From assembly GCA_028866995.1 (NCBI GenBank), contig JAGWHD010000001.1, forward strand, positions 247,218-311,217: DNA of 64,000 nucleotides. The letters are read 5' to 3'. The notes beneath the pieces are model-generated. The model did no database searches. It was given only the letters and a program-made list of their open reading frames with translations, and was not told the origin of the DNA. Shown in pieces: positions 19,764-29,763 of the stretch. This stretch comes from Microcaldota archaeon (GTDB taxonomy: Archaea > Micrarchaeota > Micrarchaeia > Micrarchaeales > CABMGC01). Positions within the stretch are counted from its first letter, which is position 1. The number at the start of each line of letters is the position of its first letter. The position numbers and the translations under genes are program-made.

Positions 19764-20662
19764 GTTCCCACCTTCAGGCTCCTGCCGTTCCAGAATAGGT
19801 ACTGCTGAACGTAGCCCAGCAGTTCAGGTTGCCAACGCCTCTCCGCGAACTTGTGGAGCTCCTTTATGCTCTTATTCCTGCCTTTGAAGTATACCGTTTC
19901 TATTATCCTCTTTATCCATGTGTCTATAGGGAACGCCTCTGTCTTATGGTAGCCGAACAGGAGTATGCAGTCGGCGACCTTGTCACCGACGCCGTCGAGC
20001 TCCATCAGCGCCTCCTTTGCAGATGCGTAGTCCATGCCGTAAAGTTTCTTTAGGTCAAGGTTCTCCGAACATACCTTTGCCGCGCTCTTCAGGTACTTGC
20101 CCCTGAAGCCAGTGCCGCATGCGTTGATGTCGCCGATGCTTGCACCCGCGACTGCCTCTGCTGAGGGGAACATGCTGATGATGGTGCCGCCATCTGAATA
20201 AGGCTGCCCGAAGCGCTCTATCATCCTCCTCGTTATCAGCCTTATCCTCTTGATGTTGTTGAACTGCGAGAGTATGAAGCACATGGTGGTCTCCCAAGAG
20301 TCGTTCTCTGTTATCCTCATGCCTTTGAAGTTCCTTATCGCGCTGTCCATGAACGGGTCCGTGTTCATGCCCTCGTATATCCTTTCCATGTCGTCATTGA
20401 GGCCCATCCTCTTGATGACCTCTACCCTTGCCGTTGCCCTGGAATACCTTCCTGAATGGCTGATGTGAAGGATGTTCCCGCTGCTAGATACGCTGATCCT
20501 GCCTATGCCAGTGGAGTACGCTAGGTTTCTCGAAAATCCGTCCTCTGAATAGTCAGCGTGGAAGGTAAGCGGCTGCCCGCTCTCGAACGTGTGCCTCATG
20601 TCGAATGCGTCCGCCCTTATAGCGTCAGTGCGCTCTACTGTCTGAGTCTCGTACGATGCCAT
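19760..20662 (-). CDS. ogg: 8-oxoguanine DNA glycosylase (HhH-GPD)
   Basis: LMELDGVGDKVADCILLFGYHKTEAFPIDTWIKR. Confidence 0.9.
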   Translation of the reverse strand: MASYETQTVERTDAIRADAFDMRHTFESGQPLTFHADYSEDGFSRNLAYSTGIGRISVSSSGNILHISHSGRYSRATARVEVIKRMGLNDDMERIYEGMNTDPFMDSAIRNFKGMRITENDSWETTMCFILSQFNNIKRIRLITRRMIERFGQPYSDGGTIISMFPSAEAVAGASIGDINACGTGFRGKYLKSAAKVCSENLDLKKLYGMDYASAKEALMELDGVGDKVADCILLFGYHKTEAFPIDTWIKRIIETVYFKGRNKSIKELHKFAERRWQPELLGYVQQYLFWNGRSLKVGT

Positions 20663-20666
20663 TGAA

Positions 20667-22163
20667 TCATGCGAACTTGTTTATGTCGAAGGTCGTGTTA
20701 TCGGATATGAAGCCTTCCAGCTCGTCTACCTTCACCCTCTCCTGCTTCTTGCTGTCCCTGTGCCTTACCGTGACCGTGTTGTGGTTGGGCGAGCTCTTGT
20801 CCACGCTCTCGAAGTCTATGGTTATGCAGAATGGCGTGCCTATCTCGTCAAGCCTCGCGTACCTCCTGCCTATGGACCCCGAGTCGTCGAGAGCTATCCT
20901 GGCATGCCTCCTCAGCTTCCTGTATATGGACTCTGTCATCTTCTGGAGCGCCTCGTCCTTCTGCAGCGCGAACAGTCCTGCAGAGAAAGGCGCAAGGTAT
21001 GCAGGCACCTGGAGCACATCCCTGTCCTCGATCTTCTTGTAGAACTGGTCGATGAGCATCCACACGTTCCTGTCCACGCCGAAGCTGAGCTCGAGGACAT
21101 TTGGCATTATCCTCTTGCCGTTTATGTTGACCGAAAGGTCCTTGTTCGAGCCCTTTGAATGCGACGTGAGGTCGTAGTCGGTCCTGTAATGGAGGCCGCC
21201 TACCTCCTTGAAGCCGTTCCAGCTAGTTACGTTGACCTCTATGTCCATGTGCACCTTGTTGTAGAACGCCTTTTCAGTGCCGCCTTTCTCGCGGAACCTG
21301 AAGCTGTCCCGCGGCACCTGCAATACCTCCGTGTAGAAGGTGTCTATCAGCGCGAGATGGTATGCGTAGAACTCTGGTATCTTGTACTTCTCCATCCACT
21401 CCTTTATCGTGATGCTCTCCATCTGCTCCTGCTGGTACATGAGTACGTTTACCTTCCTGCTGCCAAGCCTGCCCAGAATCGGCTTCCATTCGTCGGGGTC
21501 GAAGAATATCTGCAGCTCAGCCTGGATCAGCTCCCTTAGCCTGTAAAGCCCTTGTCTAGGAGATATCTCGTTCCTGTATGCCTTGCCTATTATCGCGAGA
21601 CCCATCGGCAGTGTCTTCCTGAGCGCGTTGAATTCTCTCGAGAAATTCAGGTACACGGACTGCGCAGTTTCCGGCCTCAGGTATCCCTTCTCGTCCTTCT
21701 CCGGACCGATTCCCAGGTCGAACATCATGTTGAAGGGTTTTGCATGCGCCATCGCGCCTTTGCATTTCGGGCACTTGACGGCCTGTTCCTTGACTATTTT
21801 GTCTATCTCGTCTACGGTTGCACCGTCAGAGACATCTATGCCCATGTCGTTGAGCAGCACGTCTGCGCGGTAGTATGTATTGCACTTCGAGCAGTTTATC
21901 AGTATGTCGTTGAAGAGAGCTGCGTGTCCCGATGCTACCAGTGGCTTCTCAGGCAGGATGTTCGAGCCGTCTATCATGTAATAATCGTCTTGCGACTCCA
22001 CGAAGTAAGCGGTCCAGACCTCCTCGAACCTCTTCTTGAGGAGCGCGCCTATGTGCCCGTATTCGTAGACGCCAGCTACCCCTCCGTATATCTCGGCGCT
22101 GGGCCAGAAAAGCGCCCTCCTCTTAGCATAAGCCATGAGCTCTTCGACGTTCATCCGCATCAT
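20667..22163 (-). CDS. glyS: Glycyl-tRNA synthetase
   Basis: RRALFWPSAEIYGGVAGVYEYGHIG, RPETAQSVYLNF. Confidence 0.95.
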   Translation of the reverse strand: MMRMNVEELMAYAKRRALFWPSAEIYGGVAGVYEYGHIGALLKKRFEEVWTAYFVESQDDYYMIDGSNILPEKPLVASGHAALFNDILINCSKCNTYYRADVLLNDMGIDVSDGATVDEIDKIVKEQAVKCPKCKGAMAHAKPFNMMFDLGIGPEKDEKGYLRPETAQSVYLNFSREFNALRKTLPMGLAIIGKAYRNEISPRQGLYRLRELIQAELQIFFDPDEWKPILGRLGSRKVNVLMYQQEQMESITIKEWMEKYKIPEFYAYHLALIDTFYTEVLQVPRDSFRFREKGGTEKAFYNKVHMDIEVNVTSWNGFKEVGGLHYRTDYDLTSHSKGSNKDLSVNINGKRIMPNVLELSFGVDRNVWMLIDQFYKKIEDRDVLQVPAYLAPFSAGLFALQKDEALQKMTESIYRKLRRHARIALDDSGSIGRRYARLDEIGTPFCITIDFESVDKSSPNHNTVTVRHRDSKKQERVKVDELEGFISDNTTFDINKFA

Positions 22164-22321
22164 TAAAGCAATTAGTATACTACAATATCATTAATTATTA
22201 ATAAGGAATCTGATTGGCATGCAGTTATTTCTATTTTTGTTATCAGTTCCTGCTATGCGCCCGCAACATGAAGCTTTCTGGAACTTATTTTAAGCTTTCA
22301 TGGCAGAGATAACCGTTTGCC

Positions 22322-22852
22322 ATGGCCACATTAACGCAAGAGGCGTACAGGAAGTTCAAGCACATGAGGAACAAGCACAACGTCCTCATACCAATCCTGC
22401 TTGTCACTGTTGTGCTGCTTGTCCTTGTCTTCATGCTTGACATAGTGGACGTAGGCCTGGACAGGAACTTCGGCTCCTCTGCGATCATCTTCACCTCCTT
22501 CGCCAGCAGCACCTTCATCATGTTCATGATGCCGTACACCAAGTCTGCAAGCCCGAAGAGGTTCGTGAAGAGCTATGCCATAGCGACGGTTTTCGGTTAT
22601 CTTGGCCTTTTGCTGATCTCATACTTCGGCATCTACCTCGCCACGGTTGTTGTGGTGTTCCTTACTGCTCTTTTCCTGTTCGAGACTGACAGCGAGCATC
22701 CTCCCGCTATGGGGCTGCTGTTCGCGTTCGTGCTCTACCATGTAGGCATACTCAGCGCTTTCGTGATAGTTTCCGGGGTGCTGATAATAGCGGTGCTGCA
22801 CATCGCGATGACGAAGATGGGCATGGTCTACCCGAAGAGGGCATGGCTATAA
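22322..22852 (+). CDS. HPP-family membrane protein
   Basis: Four TM segments with EHPPAMG motif. Confidence 0.75.
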   Translation: MATLTQEAYRKFKHMRNKHNVLIPILLVTVVLLVLVFMLDIVDVGLDRNFGSSAIIFTSFASSTFIMFMMPYTKSASPKRFVKSYAIATVFGYLGLLLISYFGIYLATVVVVFLTALFLFETDSEHPPAMGLLFAFVLYHVGILSAFVIVSGVLIIAVLHIAMTKMGMVYPKRAWL

Positions 22853-22894
22853 ATATTTTGCAAAAGAGCTTAATTCGTAATTCTGGGGGTTTTC

Positions 22895-23803
22895 CTGAAG
22901 GAGACAATAGAGCAAAAGAGGAACAGGCTGTTAGGGCTTGCAAAGGCGAGCGTAAGCAACGCGTACTCTGTTGGCGACCACGCGGTAATGCAGGCAATTG
23001 CGGCTTACAACGAGCTGGAGAAGACGAGGAACCTGATACACGAGAAGCTGGAGGAATGGTACGGCATTTACTTCCCGGAGCTTAGGCTGAGCAACCAGCT
23101 CAACTATGCGCGCTTCGTCATCAGGTTCGGCGCCGACAAGAAGGGCGCTACGAAGGACGCGCTTGACGATGTCCTTGGAGGCAACGGGGATGCGATACTA
23201 AACAGCATAAGCAGGAGCATAGGCAGGGAGCCGGATGCGCAGGAATACGAGATGCTCAAGGGGCTCGCGGAACAGGAGCTTGCGATATCGAAGCTGCAGG
23301 ATTCTCTCGATATGTACCTTGAAAGGGGTGTCAAGCAGCTGATGCCCAACATAGCGTACATGATAGACTACAAGATAGCGGCGGAGCTGCTTGGCAGGGC
23401 AGGTTCTTTGCAGAAGCTCTCAGTCATGCCCGCAGGCACGATACAGCTTCTCGGTGCGGAGAAGGCGCTTTTCAAGCACATCAAGTTCGGGTCAAGGCCT
23501 CCCAAGTACGGGGTTCTCTACAAGCTGCCGCAGATAGGGACTGCAAGGAAGGACATACGTGGCAGGATAGCCAGGGTATATGCTACCAAGCTGGCCATAG
23601 CGGCAAGGGCCGATGCGATAACCAAGAACTTCATAGCGGAGAAACTTAAGGCGCAGCTCGACAGCGCCGTCGAGAGGATAACAAGCTCGCCTGTCAAGGA
23701 GAAGCCTGAGCGCAGGAGGTTCGACAATAGGGATAACAGGAACTTCGGGGGAAACAACAGGAACTTCAGGAGGAACAGCCAGAGGTTCAGGGGAAGGCGC
23801 TGA
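22895..23803 (+). CDS. nop5: Nop5/Nop56-58-type box C/D RNP core protein, N-terminally short (CTG start suggested)
   Basis: Nop domain MIDYKIAAELLGRAGSLQKLSVMPAGTIQLLGAEKALFKH...PPKYGVLYKLPQIG; coiled coil continues upstream of ATG 22988; in-frame stop at 22871. Confidence 0.8.
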   Translation: MKETIEQKRNRLLGLAKASVSNAYSVGDHAVMQAIAAYNELEKTRNLIHEKLEEWYGIYFPELRLSNQLNYARFVIRFGADKKGATKDALDDVLGGNGDAILNSISRSIGREPDAQEYEMLKGLAEQELAISKLQDSLDMYLERGVKQLMPNIAYMIDYKIAAELLGRAGSLQKLSVMPAGTIQLLGAEKALFKHIKFGSRPPKYGVLYKLPQIGTARKDIRGRIARVYATKLAIAARADAITKNFIAEKLKAQLDSAVERITSSPVKEKPERRRFDNRDNRNFGGNNRNFRRNSQRFRGRR

Positions 23804-23845
23804 GGCTCGCGACTCTTTTTTATTATTTCCCAGCAATCTTCATTC

Positions 23846-24724
23846 ATGCGATTGAAAGGCGCAAGGCTCCAGTCAGCGATGGAGTACCTGATGACTTATG
23901 GATGGGCGATACTCGCCATCGCAATAGTCATGGTCTCGCTATACTCGCTTGGAATATTCAACATCGGAAGCCTGCAGCCGACCGCGACTCCCGGATCCTG
24001 CCAGGTCCTGCGCACGGCAGCGCAGACGAGCCTTGCTGGCCAATGCGCAAGCCTTATCCCTAAGTATGTCGGGCAGTTCAACGGCGCTAACGCGTATTCT
24101 CAGGTACCGTATTTCCCGCAGGTCAACCCGTCGAAGTTCACTGTCGTCATATGGACTTACGTTAAAGGCAGCCAGGGATCCTACAGGAGCCCGATGACCT
24201 CTAGGTGCGTTGTCGCGAGCGTAAACCAGGGATACATGCTGTACGCTTCGGACACAAACCAATGGAAGCTGCAGATAGGCTGCGGGACTGGTTGCTGGGG
24301 AGGGCCTGCGGCAGGTACTGTAACTCTGAACAATTGGGTCCAAGTAGCAGGAACCTACAACGGCACAGCTGCAGCACTCTACGTGAATGGCACCAACATA
24401 GCGTCTACCAACGTCACCTATGTCGTGAATCCTTCCTGCGTCATGAGGATAGGGGCCGGTTACACCGAATCCAATCCGTCATACTACTTCAACGGGTCCC
24501 TGGCAAACCTCCAGATATACAACACCACCCTATCTGCGGCTGACATCAAGGCGCTATACCAGGAGGGGATAGGAGGGGCGCCGATAAACGTGCGCAACCT
24601 TACAGCCTGGTATCCTCTCAACGGCAACGCGAATGATTACTCCGGCGGCTTCAGGAACGGCAATGTCGTAAACATAGTATGGAATGCGAATTGGGAGTCA
24701 GGATACAGCTCCCCGAAGACATGA
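23846..24724 (+). CDS. Pilin-like protein with class III signal peptide and LamG-like C-terminal domain
   Basis: LQSAMEYLMTYGWAILAIAIVMVSLYSLG plus AGTYNGTAAALYVNGTN...FNGSLANLQIYNTTLSAADIKALYQEGIGG. Confidence 0.8.
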   Translation: MRLKGARLQSAMEYLMTYGWAILAIAIVMVSLYSLGIFNIGSLQPTATPGSCQVLRTAAQTSLAGQCASLIPKYVGQFNGANAYSQVPYFPQVNPSKFTVVIWTYVKGSQGSYRSPMTSRCVVASVNQGYMLYASDTNQWKLQIGCGTGCWGGPAAGTVTLNNWVQVAGTYNGTAAALYVNGTNIASTNVTYVVNPSCVMRIGAGYTESNPSYYFNGSLANLQIYNTTLSAADIKALYQEGIGGAPINVRNLTAWYPLNGNANDYSGGFRNGNVVNIVWNANWESGYSSPKT

Positions 24725-24820
24725 TATCGTTATGTGACGGGAGTGTGTAAGTCAATCGACCTAGAGTATTGGTTAGCCTTTTATACCTTTTTCTAAAACA
24801 GAGTAATAGAAGGTGTATAT

Positions 24821-26833
24821 GTGAGCTTAGATGGGAAAATCGACGGGACTTCAGCCACTGAAATAATAGACCAGAACCTTGTCATAAACATCAACAACAA
24901 GAGGCCTGAGCAGCCTGCTGACAGCACCGACTATTCAGGCAACCCGATCCTTGCGCCGTACCACAGGAGCCTCGAGGAGATAGCGAAGATGCCTGTGCTC
25001 GAGAGGACCAAGACAGTATGTCCTGAATGCAAGCTTATCGTAGACGGTGTCATCTACAAGGACGGCGAGAACGTCATGATAAGGAAGACGTGCGAGGAGC
25101 ACGGCATGACCGTCGAGAAGTACTGGGAGGACTACGAGATGTACGTCAAGATGAGGAATTACAATTATTACGGAAGGGGATTCGACAACCCGAACTACAT
25201 AAACAAGGGCGAGAACTGCCCGTTCGACTGCGGTATATGCGAGAGGCACAAGTCGCACACCGGACTCGCTAACGTCGTAATAACGAACAGGTGCCACCTC
25301 TCATGCTGGTACTGCTTCTTCTACGCAAAGGAGGGAGAGCCCATCTACGAGCCTACGCGTGATGAGATAGGGAAGATATTCAAGGTCCTCAGGACGCAGA
25401 AGCCGATACCGGCCAACGCGCTGCAGATAACCGGCGGTGAACCTACAATGAGGAGCGACCTTGTCCAGATAGTGCAGATGGCCAAGGACGCGGGCTTCGA
25501 CCAGATACAGCTCAACACGACCGGCATCAACATAGGCGCAAACCCTACCGAGGCCATGAGGCTGAAGCATGCGGGAGTGAGCTGCCTGTACATGTCCTTC
25601 GACGGAGTGAGCAAGAGGGCGAACCCGAAGAACCACTGGGAGGTGCCTTCGACGCTCGAGGCGTGCAGGAAGGCCAACCTTGGCGTCGTCATGGTGCCTA
25701 CGGTCATCAGGGGCATAAACGACCACGAGCTAGGGGACATGATAAACTTCGCGCTGAACAACATAGACATAGTGAAGGCAGTAAACTTCCAGCCTGTCTC
25801 GCTGGTGGGAAGGATGCCTTCTAGGCTCAGGGAGAAGCAGAGGATATCCATTCCTGGAGCCATCAAGCAGATAGAGGAGCAGACGGATGGGGTCATAACG
25901 AAGGAGGACTGGTTCTCGGTGCCATATGTAGGCGGGATAAACAAGTTCATAGAGGCATTGTCAGGCGAGTACAAGTACGACCTTTCCATCCACTTCGCAT
26001 GCGGAGCGGGCTGCTACCTCTTCCTGGATAACAACAACAAGATAGTTCCGTTGACAAGATTCATCGATGCGCCAGGTCTCATGGAGCACCTGCAGGCCTC
26101 GATCAACGAGATGGACGGCAAGGGCAAGCTCCAGAGGAGGCTCATAGCGCTCAAGGCGATAACCGGCATAAACAGGTACATAGACAAGAGCAAGCAGCCG
26201 AAGTCGCTCAACTTCAGCAAGCTCTTCATGAGCCTGATACTGAAGCACGATTTCGCGACGATGAGCAAGTTCCAGCTGAAGAGCCTGTTCCTGGGAATGA
26301 TGCACTTCCAGGACGAGTATACATACGACATAAAGAGGGTCGAGAAGTGCGACATCCACTACGCGATGCCTGATGGAAGAGTGCTTCCTTTCTGCACGTT
26401 CAACGTGTTCCCAGAGGTATACAGGGACAAGATACAGAAGCAGTACTCCATACCTTCGAAGGAATGGGAGAACATGCACCATGACTGGACCTACAAGTCC
26501 GACAAGTACACGCGCAACGTCAAGGAGCTCGAGGCCAGCGACATCTACAAGAAGACCTATGTCGAGGCAACTGACTACTTCAAGCTTCCTGTCAATGTGG
26601 CAGAGGCGCAGCAGATAATGGCCCTGAGGGGAAGAACAAGGGCATCAAGCGCTGCGTCAGAGGAGGCCTTCATGCACAAGATGGAGGCTGCGCAGCACAA
26701 GCACATGCCTGCGCACATCCAGGCCGCAATGAAGAAGGAGGATGAATCGTGCGCCTGCGGGAACGGTGCAGGGGCGTGCGGATGCGGCAAGGCCGAGGCT
26801 GGCGGGGAAGGCTGCGGATGCGGCGCCTGCTGA
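24821..26833 (+). CDS. Tes/MJ0619-like radical SAM protein with Cys/Gly-rich C-terminal tail (GTG start)
   Basis: TVCPEC, CPFDCGICERHKSHT, NRCHLSCWYCFF (CxxxCxxC), HYAMPDGRVLPFCTFN, tail CACGNGAGACGCGKAEAGGEGCGCGAC. Confidence 0.75.
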   Translation: MSLDGKIDGTSATEIIDQNLVININNKRPEQPADSTDYSGNPILAPYHRSLEEIAKMPVLERTKTVCPECKLIVDGVIYKDGENVMIRKTCEEHGMTVEKYWEDYEMYVKMRNYNYYGRGFDNPNYINKGENCPFDCGICERHKSHTGLANVVITNRCHLSCWYCFFYAKEGEPIYEPTRDEIGKIFKVLRTQKPIPANALQITGGEPTMRSDLVQIVQMAKDAGFDQIQLNTTGINIGANPTEAMRLKHAGVSCLYMSFDGVSKRANPKNHWEVPSTLEACRKANLGVVMVPTVIRGINDHELGDMINFALNNIDIVKAVNFQPVSLVGRMPSRLREKQRISIPGAIKQIEEQTDGVITKEDWFSVPYVGGINKFIEALSGEYKYDLSIHFACGAGCYLFLDNNNKIVPLTRFIDAPGLMEHLQASINEMDGKGKLQRRLIALKAITGINRYIDKSKQPKSLNFSKLFMSLILKHDFATMSKFQLKSLFLGMMHFQDEYTYDIKRVEKCDIHYAMPDGRVLPFCTFNVFPEVYRDKIQKQYSIPSKEWENMHHDWTYKSDKYTRNVKELEASDIYKKTYVEATDYFKLPVNVAEAQQIMALRGRTRASSAASEEAFMHKMEAAQHKHMPAHIQAAMKKEDESCACGNGAGACGCGKAEAGGEGCGCGAC

Positions 26834-26887
26834 GCCCGTAGGAAAGCTTTATACATCTCCATTGAGATGCCTTATCGAGGTGAAAGG

Positions 26888-27577
26888 ATGGACCATAGGG
26901 ACAACCTGAACAAGGGCAACGCCTACATGAAGGACCTTGAGGCTGACGGCGAGTTCAACGACATGATAACGGAGAACGGGAGGACGTTCAGGGTGCCTTA
27001 CAGGATGGTGAAGGAGGTAATCTTCAAGAACATAAAGAAGGAAGAGATGAAGGACATGGAGCACTCAGCAAGGCTCCAGTACAGGTTGCTCCTCATGGAC
27101 CCGATACTCAAGGCGAAGGTCGAATTCAACAAGCAGAGGGTCATCATCGTATACAATCCCGTCGGCGCGGACAACAGGAAGGAGAAGATAAGCGAGCGCG
27201 AGCTTATAGAGTTCCTTGCCAAGGAGGGCGTCAACGTCGACAAGAGCTCGATGGAGGAACGGGATGTCGACTACTACAACGAGATATACAAGTACCAGTT
27301 CGAGCCGGAATCGATAAGGGAGCACCCTCCGTACGGATACACGAGGGAGCAGTGGAAGCAGATGAAGCCCTCGTGGGAGAAGATGAGGGACGAGGCTGAG
27401 GCCGCCAAGATCGAGAAGTTCCACGCGTGGCAGCAGGGCTTCGTGGAGAAGCACCCGGAGCTGCACGCAGAGCAGGGCTTCGTGCCGCAGAAGAAGAAAA
27501 AGGCAGGCCTCATGGAGAGGATCTTCGGCAAGAAGAAGGAGGAGAAGGAGAAGGGCTTCTGGTTCCACGGCGCCTGA
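26888..27577 (+). CDS. Conserved hypothetical protein (ORF may start at 26867)
   Basis: 229 aa charged soluble protein with a Lys-rich C-terminus. Confidence 0.6.
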   Translation: MDHRDNLNKGNAYMKDLEADGEFNDMITENGRTFRVPYRMVKEVIFKNIKKEEMKDMEHSARLQYRLLLMDPILKAKVEFNKQRVIIVYNPVGADNRKEKISERELIEFLAKEGVNVDKSSMEERDVDYYNEIYKYQFEPESIREHPPYGYTREQWKQMKPSWEKMRDEAEAAKIEKFHAWQQGFVEKHPELHAEQGFVPQKKKKAGLMERIFGKKKEEKEKGFWFHGA

Positions 27578-27649
27578 ATACGGCAAAGCTACCCAAGGAG
27601 AACGTTAATATACGTGGGCAGCGGCAGCATTATTTCACTGTGATGGCAT

Positions 27650-28369
27650 ATGCTGGTTGAGGCAGGAACCCTGCGCACGATAGGCAGATATCCTGTAAAG
27701 AGCATGGCTAGGGACGAGATGGGGAGGGCTGCAGTGCTCGAGCACGGCATTCACGGCGACAGGGTATACCACTTCGCCGACCAGTCAAGGAATGAGGGCA
27801 AGGCCTCGTGGATAACGGCGAGGAGAATAAGCGGCCTTGTGCTTTACAAGCCACAGTTCATAAGCGTGCCCTATAACGTAGAGGTGACCACGCCCTCCGG
27901 ACACCTGTGGAACGCCGAGAACCCAAAGCTCGCCGCAGAGATATCCAAGCTTTACGGCAAGGATGTGGAGCTGAGGTCGACGCCGGATGGCACCATGGAC
28001 CAGAGCCCGATCTCGATGATAAGCATGCAGACTGTAAGGGCCCTATCCAGGGAGATGGGCGCTCTTCTTGGATCGAAGATTGACCTTGATCCCTGGAGGT
28101 TCAGGGCGAACCTATACGTAGACTGGCATGCCGAAGGCGCGTTCTTCGAGGACACGCTGGTGGGCAGGGAGATGGTAATAGGGACAGCGGCGTTCAGGAT
28201 CGTCGGAAGAGACCCAAGATGCGTGATGATAGACATAGATCCGGATAATGCTGAGAAGGTAGACCTTTACAGGCTTGTCCAGAGGGAGCATGAGAGGCAT
28301 GCGGGGGTGTATGCCGAGGTGCTGCGCGACGGGGTAATCGCGAGGCAGGATCCCGTGTACATCATCTGA
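27650..28369 (+). CDS. MOSC domain-containing protein
   Basis: IGRYPVKSMARDEMGRAAVLEHGIHGDRVYHF, RDPRCVMIDIDPD. Confidence 0.88.
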   Translation: MLVEAGTLRTIGRYPVKSMARDEMGRAAVLEHGIHGDRVYHFADQSRNEGKASWITARRISGLVLYKPQFISVPYNVEVTTPSGHLWNAENPKLAAEISKLYGKDVELRSTPDGTMDQSPISMISMQTVRALSREMGALLGSKIDLDPWRFRANLYVDWHAEGAFFEDTLVGREMVIGTAAFRIVGRDPRCVMIDIDPDNAEKVDLYRLVQREHERHAGVYAEVLRDGVIARQDPVYII

Positions 28370-29759
28370 CTGACTTGAGCCTCTCGACAAGCGCCTTTAT
28401 GACCTCCTTCTTCGACTCCTTATTGTAAACCTTTATGCTTGCCGCGCAGTCATGCCCTCCCCCTGCTTCTATCTCGTCGGGTTTTGACGACTTGAGTTCT
28501 GATATTATCGGCAGTATGCTCATGGTGCTGCATACTTTCTTGCTTAGCCTTATGGAGATGTACGAACCTGCGTGCACTATAACCGCGCATTCCCCGTTGC
28601 CGGATTCCATGACCTTGTCCAGCAGCCTCGTGGCGAACCTTCCGGGCAGCGGGTACTTAGAGTCGTGGTCCCTTATGTCCTCGAAATCCAGGAGATATAT
28701 GGCATATCCTTCTGCCTTGTACTGCTTGAGGTACGGCAGCGCCCTGTCCAGCGCCTCCTCCAGCCTCATCTTTGCGTAGTTGTACAGTTCGTTCCTTCTC
28801 TTCCCGTCTCCCAGCACCACGTCGAGCTCCTTTGGGGTGATGTCGTTGCCCGTGTACCCGTAGACTATCCTCGGGTCGCTCGTGAGCAGGTCCATTATCA
28901 TCGAGAGCTCGTATCCCTTTGCCTTCTCGTCGGCGTACCTGCTGTAGTCGCCTATGAATGAGGCGTTCTCGGTCTCCTTGGTATCCGTCTTGGAGAAGGT
29001 CTTCGCCAGCGCAGCTGCAAGGAAGCCCGCGGTGTAGTTGGAGTCGCCTCCGTTGTCCCACGGGTTTATGTAGTGCTCGAGAGACGTGCCTGAGAACCCC
29101 TCAGGTATTGGGTGGTGATCCAGCCAGACAACGTCGGCTCTCGTGCCTATCGACTCCATCCCGCTGTTGCTGTCCTTCGACGTCCCGAAGTCTATCATCA
29201 CCAGCAGCGGCTTCTCTATCGTCTCGTATCCGTTGAGCAGGAATGTGTCGTTGCCCGCGTCCTCCCTTGTGTAGGATACGCCCTTGTTCATGAGCCATAT
29301 GATGTTGGGGCATATGCCTACGCCTCTGTCCTTAAGCTCCCCTATTGACTTGTAGAGGGCGTAGGCGCCCCCGAGGCCGTCGCTGTCGTTGTGGAAACGG
29401 ACTATCACGGGAAGGCCCAGCAACAGCTTGCGGACCAGCAGCGATGCCGCGCTTGCCAGCCTCGGCCATATCCTCTCGGTTATCGAATCGACATCCCGTA
29501 TGCCGCTGGCATAGGGCTCAATTCCGCATACGCCGGCTGAAGCCTTTGATGCTGCGTCGAGAACCGATGACACGTATCCTTTGTCCTGCTCTATCAGCGC
29601 CGTGCTTATCCTGCCCTCTTCTTCCGTCTCAACAGTCTCTCCGGTATGCAGGGTTATGTCGCTCTGGCGGGCATCGGTCGAGACACCGTTTCCGTCAATC
29701 GAGGCCACGAAGTATTCGGTTGTCGAGCCGTGCCTTATGCATGATACTACCCCGCGCAA
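28362..29759 (-). CDS. DHH-family phosphoesterase (RecJ-like)
   Basis: VRFHNDSDGLGGAYAL, VVWLDHHPIPEG, AGGGHDCAASIKV. Confidence 0.85.
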   Translation of the reverse strand: MRGVVSCIRHGSTTEYFVASIDGNGVSTDARQSDITLHTGETVETEEEGRISTALIEQDKGYVSSVLDAASKASAGVCGIEPYASGIRDVDSITERIWPRLASAASLLVRKLLLGLPVIVRFHNDSDGLGGAYALYKSIGELKDRGVGICPNIIWLMNKGVSYTREDAGNDTFLLNGYETIEKPLLVMIDFGTSKDSNSGMESIGTRADVVWLDHHPIPEGFSGTSLEHYINPWDNGGDSNYTAGFLAAALAKTFSKTDTKETENASFIGDYSRYADEKAKGYELSMIMDLLTSDPRIVYGYTGNDITPKELDVVLGDGKRRNELYNYAKMRLEEALDRALPYLKQYKAEGYAIYLLDFEDIRDHDSKYPLPGRFATRLLDKVMESGNGECAVIVHAGSYISIRLSKKVCSTMSILPIISELKSSKPDEIEAGGGHDCAASIKVYNKESKKEVIKALVERLKSVR

Positions 29760-29763
29760 TGCA

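Noticed and set aside
21552-22166. 204-aa plus-strand ORF
   Set aside because: Antisense to glycyl-tRNA synthetase
22895-22988. Frameshift within Nop5 hiding a full N-terminal domain
   Set aside because: Only about 20 nt separate the HPP stop from the last in-frame stop, so there is no room for a missing domain in any frame
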